Below are positions 62,910 to 64,000 of a stretch of 64,000 bases of DNA, piece after piece. The number at the start of each line of letters is the position of its first letter. Within the stretch, counting starts at the first letter, position 1. The DNA is from Loxodes magnus. Lineage: Eukaryota; Ciliophora; Karyorelictea; Loxodida; Loxodidae. The stretch spans positions 124,001 through 188,000 of the forward strand of contig CAMPDV010000677.1 in the NCBI GenBank assembly GCA_946699065.1, read 5' to 3'. The position numbers were made by a program, and so were the translations under genes. The notes below the pieces were generated by a model. The model made no database searches. It was not told the DNA's origin and saw only the letters and a list, made by a program, of their open reading frames with translations.

Positions 62910-64000
62910 AAAATAAATTTTTAGCTAGTTAAAATTCATAAGTTAAACTAGTAATCTAGCATTTGTATATTTTTCCTTATTTGCTAATGCTGAAAATATA
63001 CCTAAAACTTAGCTTATCTTCTTTTACTATTTATTAATACATCTTTATTTATCTTTATAGTTCATTTAAAAAAACATTTTATACTATAAACTCACATTCT
63101 TCTTCAAAGATCATAACAATAAATATTCTAAATAGTAACCTAGGCATCCTCAAAATCTATTAATTAATAAATCTTATATTTAATATAATTTATCTTAAAT
63201 TTTTAGATTTATATAAATAATAAAAAATAAAACCTTGTTATTTGACTTAATATTCTTCTAATTATCTTTAAAAATAAAATGTATACATTCTTTTTCTTAA
63301 AGACTTCTCATTCACTTTTTTATTTATTTCTTTAAGCTTTTTATTCTATTTATAAATTCTTTATTAAATAAGTTATTAGTCTATTTTAGCATCACAACTG
63401 TTCACATTTTCTTACTTCTTTCTAGTATTCTCTTTTCCTTTTTATAAGTCATCTAGTAGCACCTGAGACATTTTCCTTTCGCAAACATCATAGCTTTACG
63501 TTGTGTCACTTTTCTTGCTTCGGCATGATAACACGCATTACACATCATTTAAGCATAATGCTTTCTATCTTTATGAGGACATTTCGATACTTTTCTTTAT
63601 TCTTAATCTTTTCTTCTATTTTTCTACAGAGATTATATGAATCTCTACTTCAGGAATGTTTTTCGAACATTCGTCTTTCTATGATTACTTGAAGTTAAGG
63701 AGACAGTAATTTTACAATTGATTATTGTTCCGAAAAGTCTATTACATGCTTAAATTGTTGGGCATTCCTGAGAAAATGGTTTAAGAAGCTAAATACATGT
63801 ACATAAGCAAGGTTCTTTTGTAAATTAAATAAAGATAAAACTTTAAATTCTTAATAGTTGAGACTTTAGAGATGGGCATGTTAATAGAGCAAAACTATAA
63901 AAGTGATAATCTATTTGATTTAAGTTAATTAGATATTGTTTAAAAGTTAAAATATTTATATAGTTTTAATAATTTTACTTATATTAGTATTAACAAATTT
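62910..64000. repeat. Outer inverted repeat, right arm
   Basis: Reverse complement of 1,207-2,312; position 64,000 pairs with about 1,207, so the repeat may continue past the window. Confidence 0.85.
63402..63765 (-). pseudogene. Zinc-ribbon-like protein, copy F (frameshifted)
   Basis: Partner of copy A in the outer inverted repeat. The start MPNNL is kept, but a base is lost in the T run of the ACTTTTTCGG segment and 8 nt are lost just before the CPH motif, so the frame breaks twice. The distal part still reads CYHAEARK, FAKGKCLRCYQMTY and ends KKM-TGA, showing the original family end that copy A has lost. It shares with copy A the missing second Cys-x-His site. Confidence 0.7.

Noticed and set aside
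63501..63692. Plus-strand frame of 63 codons
   Set aside because: Antisense to zinc-ribbon copy F; mirror image of the shadow at 1,522.
1..64000. Many long open frames when TAA/TAG are sense
   Set aside because: With only TGA as a stop in DNA this AT-rich, frames of 100-300 codons arise by chance. I kept only those with motifs, family members, composition shifts or silent-change support, plus two marked weak.

Overview
This is very AT-rich eukaryotic nuclear DNA with sparse genes, long empty AT stretches, retroelement remains and a 14-kb tandem duplication. Under the standard code it looks almost gene-free. If TAA and TAG are read as Gln, and TGA as Trp inside genes but as stop at their ends, a set of coherent proteins appears. 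The same position in two copies of one gene family is TGA in one copy and TGG in the other. A CCHC zinc knuckle, reverse-transcriptase, endonuclease and ubiquitin-like signatures are also intact only under this reading. That combination matches the context-dependent code of karyorelict ciliates (Loxodes type, NCBI table 27). Heterotrichs with the related Condylostoma code are less likely, because every end I can place is a TGA. The organism assignment is inference; the code is read from the sequence.

Layout. 1-5.5 kb and 57-64 kb carry two nested inverted-repeat pairs. Each arm holds a copy of a Cys/His-rich zinc-ribbon-like gene facing inward. A gag-like gene lies at 2.7-3.6 kb. 5.5-12.4 kb is essentially empty. 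13.6-17.3 kb holds a large receptor with a periplasmic-binding-protein type-1 ectodomain and several transmembrane helices, with tiny introns and frame breaks. 17.8-18.8 kb is a second gag-like gene, followed at 19.0-19.3 kb by an isolated GC-rich island. 21,704-35,690 and 35,691-49,794 are two tandem copies of one 14-kb unit. Each contains a zinc-ribbon gene (+), a hypothetical gene (-), a Lys-rich coiled-coil gene (-), tRNA-Ile (-), a seven-repeat ubiquitin-like gene (+), tRNA-Ile (+) and a gag-like gene (-). 50.2-51.2 kb has another gag-like gene and a fifth tRNA-Ile. 51.8-55.9 kb has a gag-like N-terminal fragment facing a decayed LINE, whose endonuclease is interrupted by a hairpin-bounded insertion.

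How it fits together. Three small gene families dominate: the zinc-ribbon proteins (six copies), standalone gag-like coiled-coil/CCHC proteins (five copies plus an N-terminal fragment) and the ubiquitin-repeat protein (two copies). The two duplicated units are decaying differently. Unit 1 has a 2-nt loss in the ubiquitin-repeat gene, while unit 2 has frame losses in the gag-like and hypothetical genes, so each unit keeps some genes the other has lost. Gag-like genes lie within 200 bp downstream of tRNA-Ile genes at two independent loci, suggesting tRNA-directed insertion. No rRNA, CRISPR, bacterial signal or telomere was seen.
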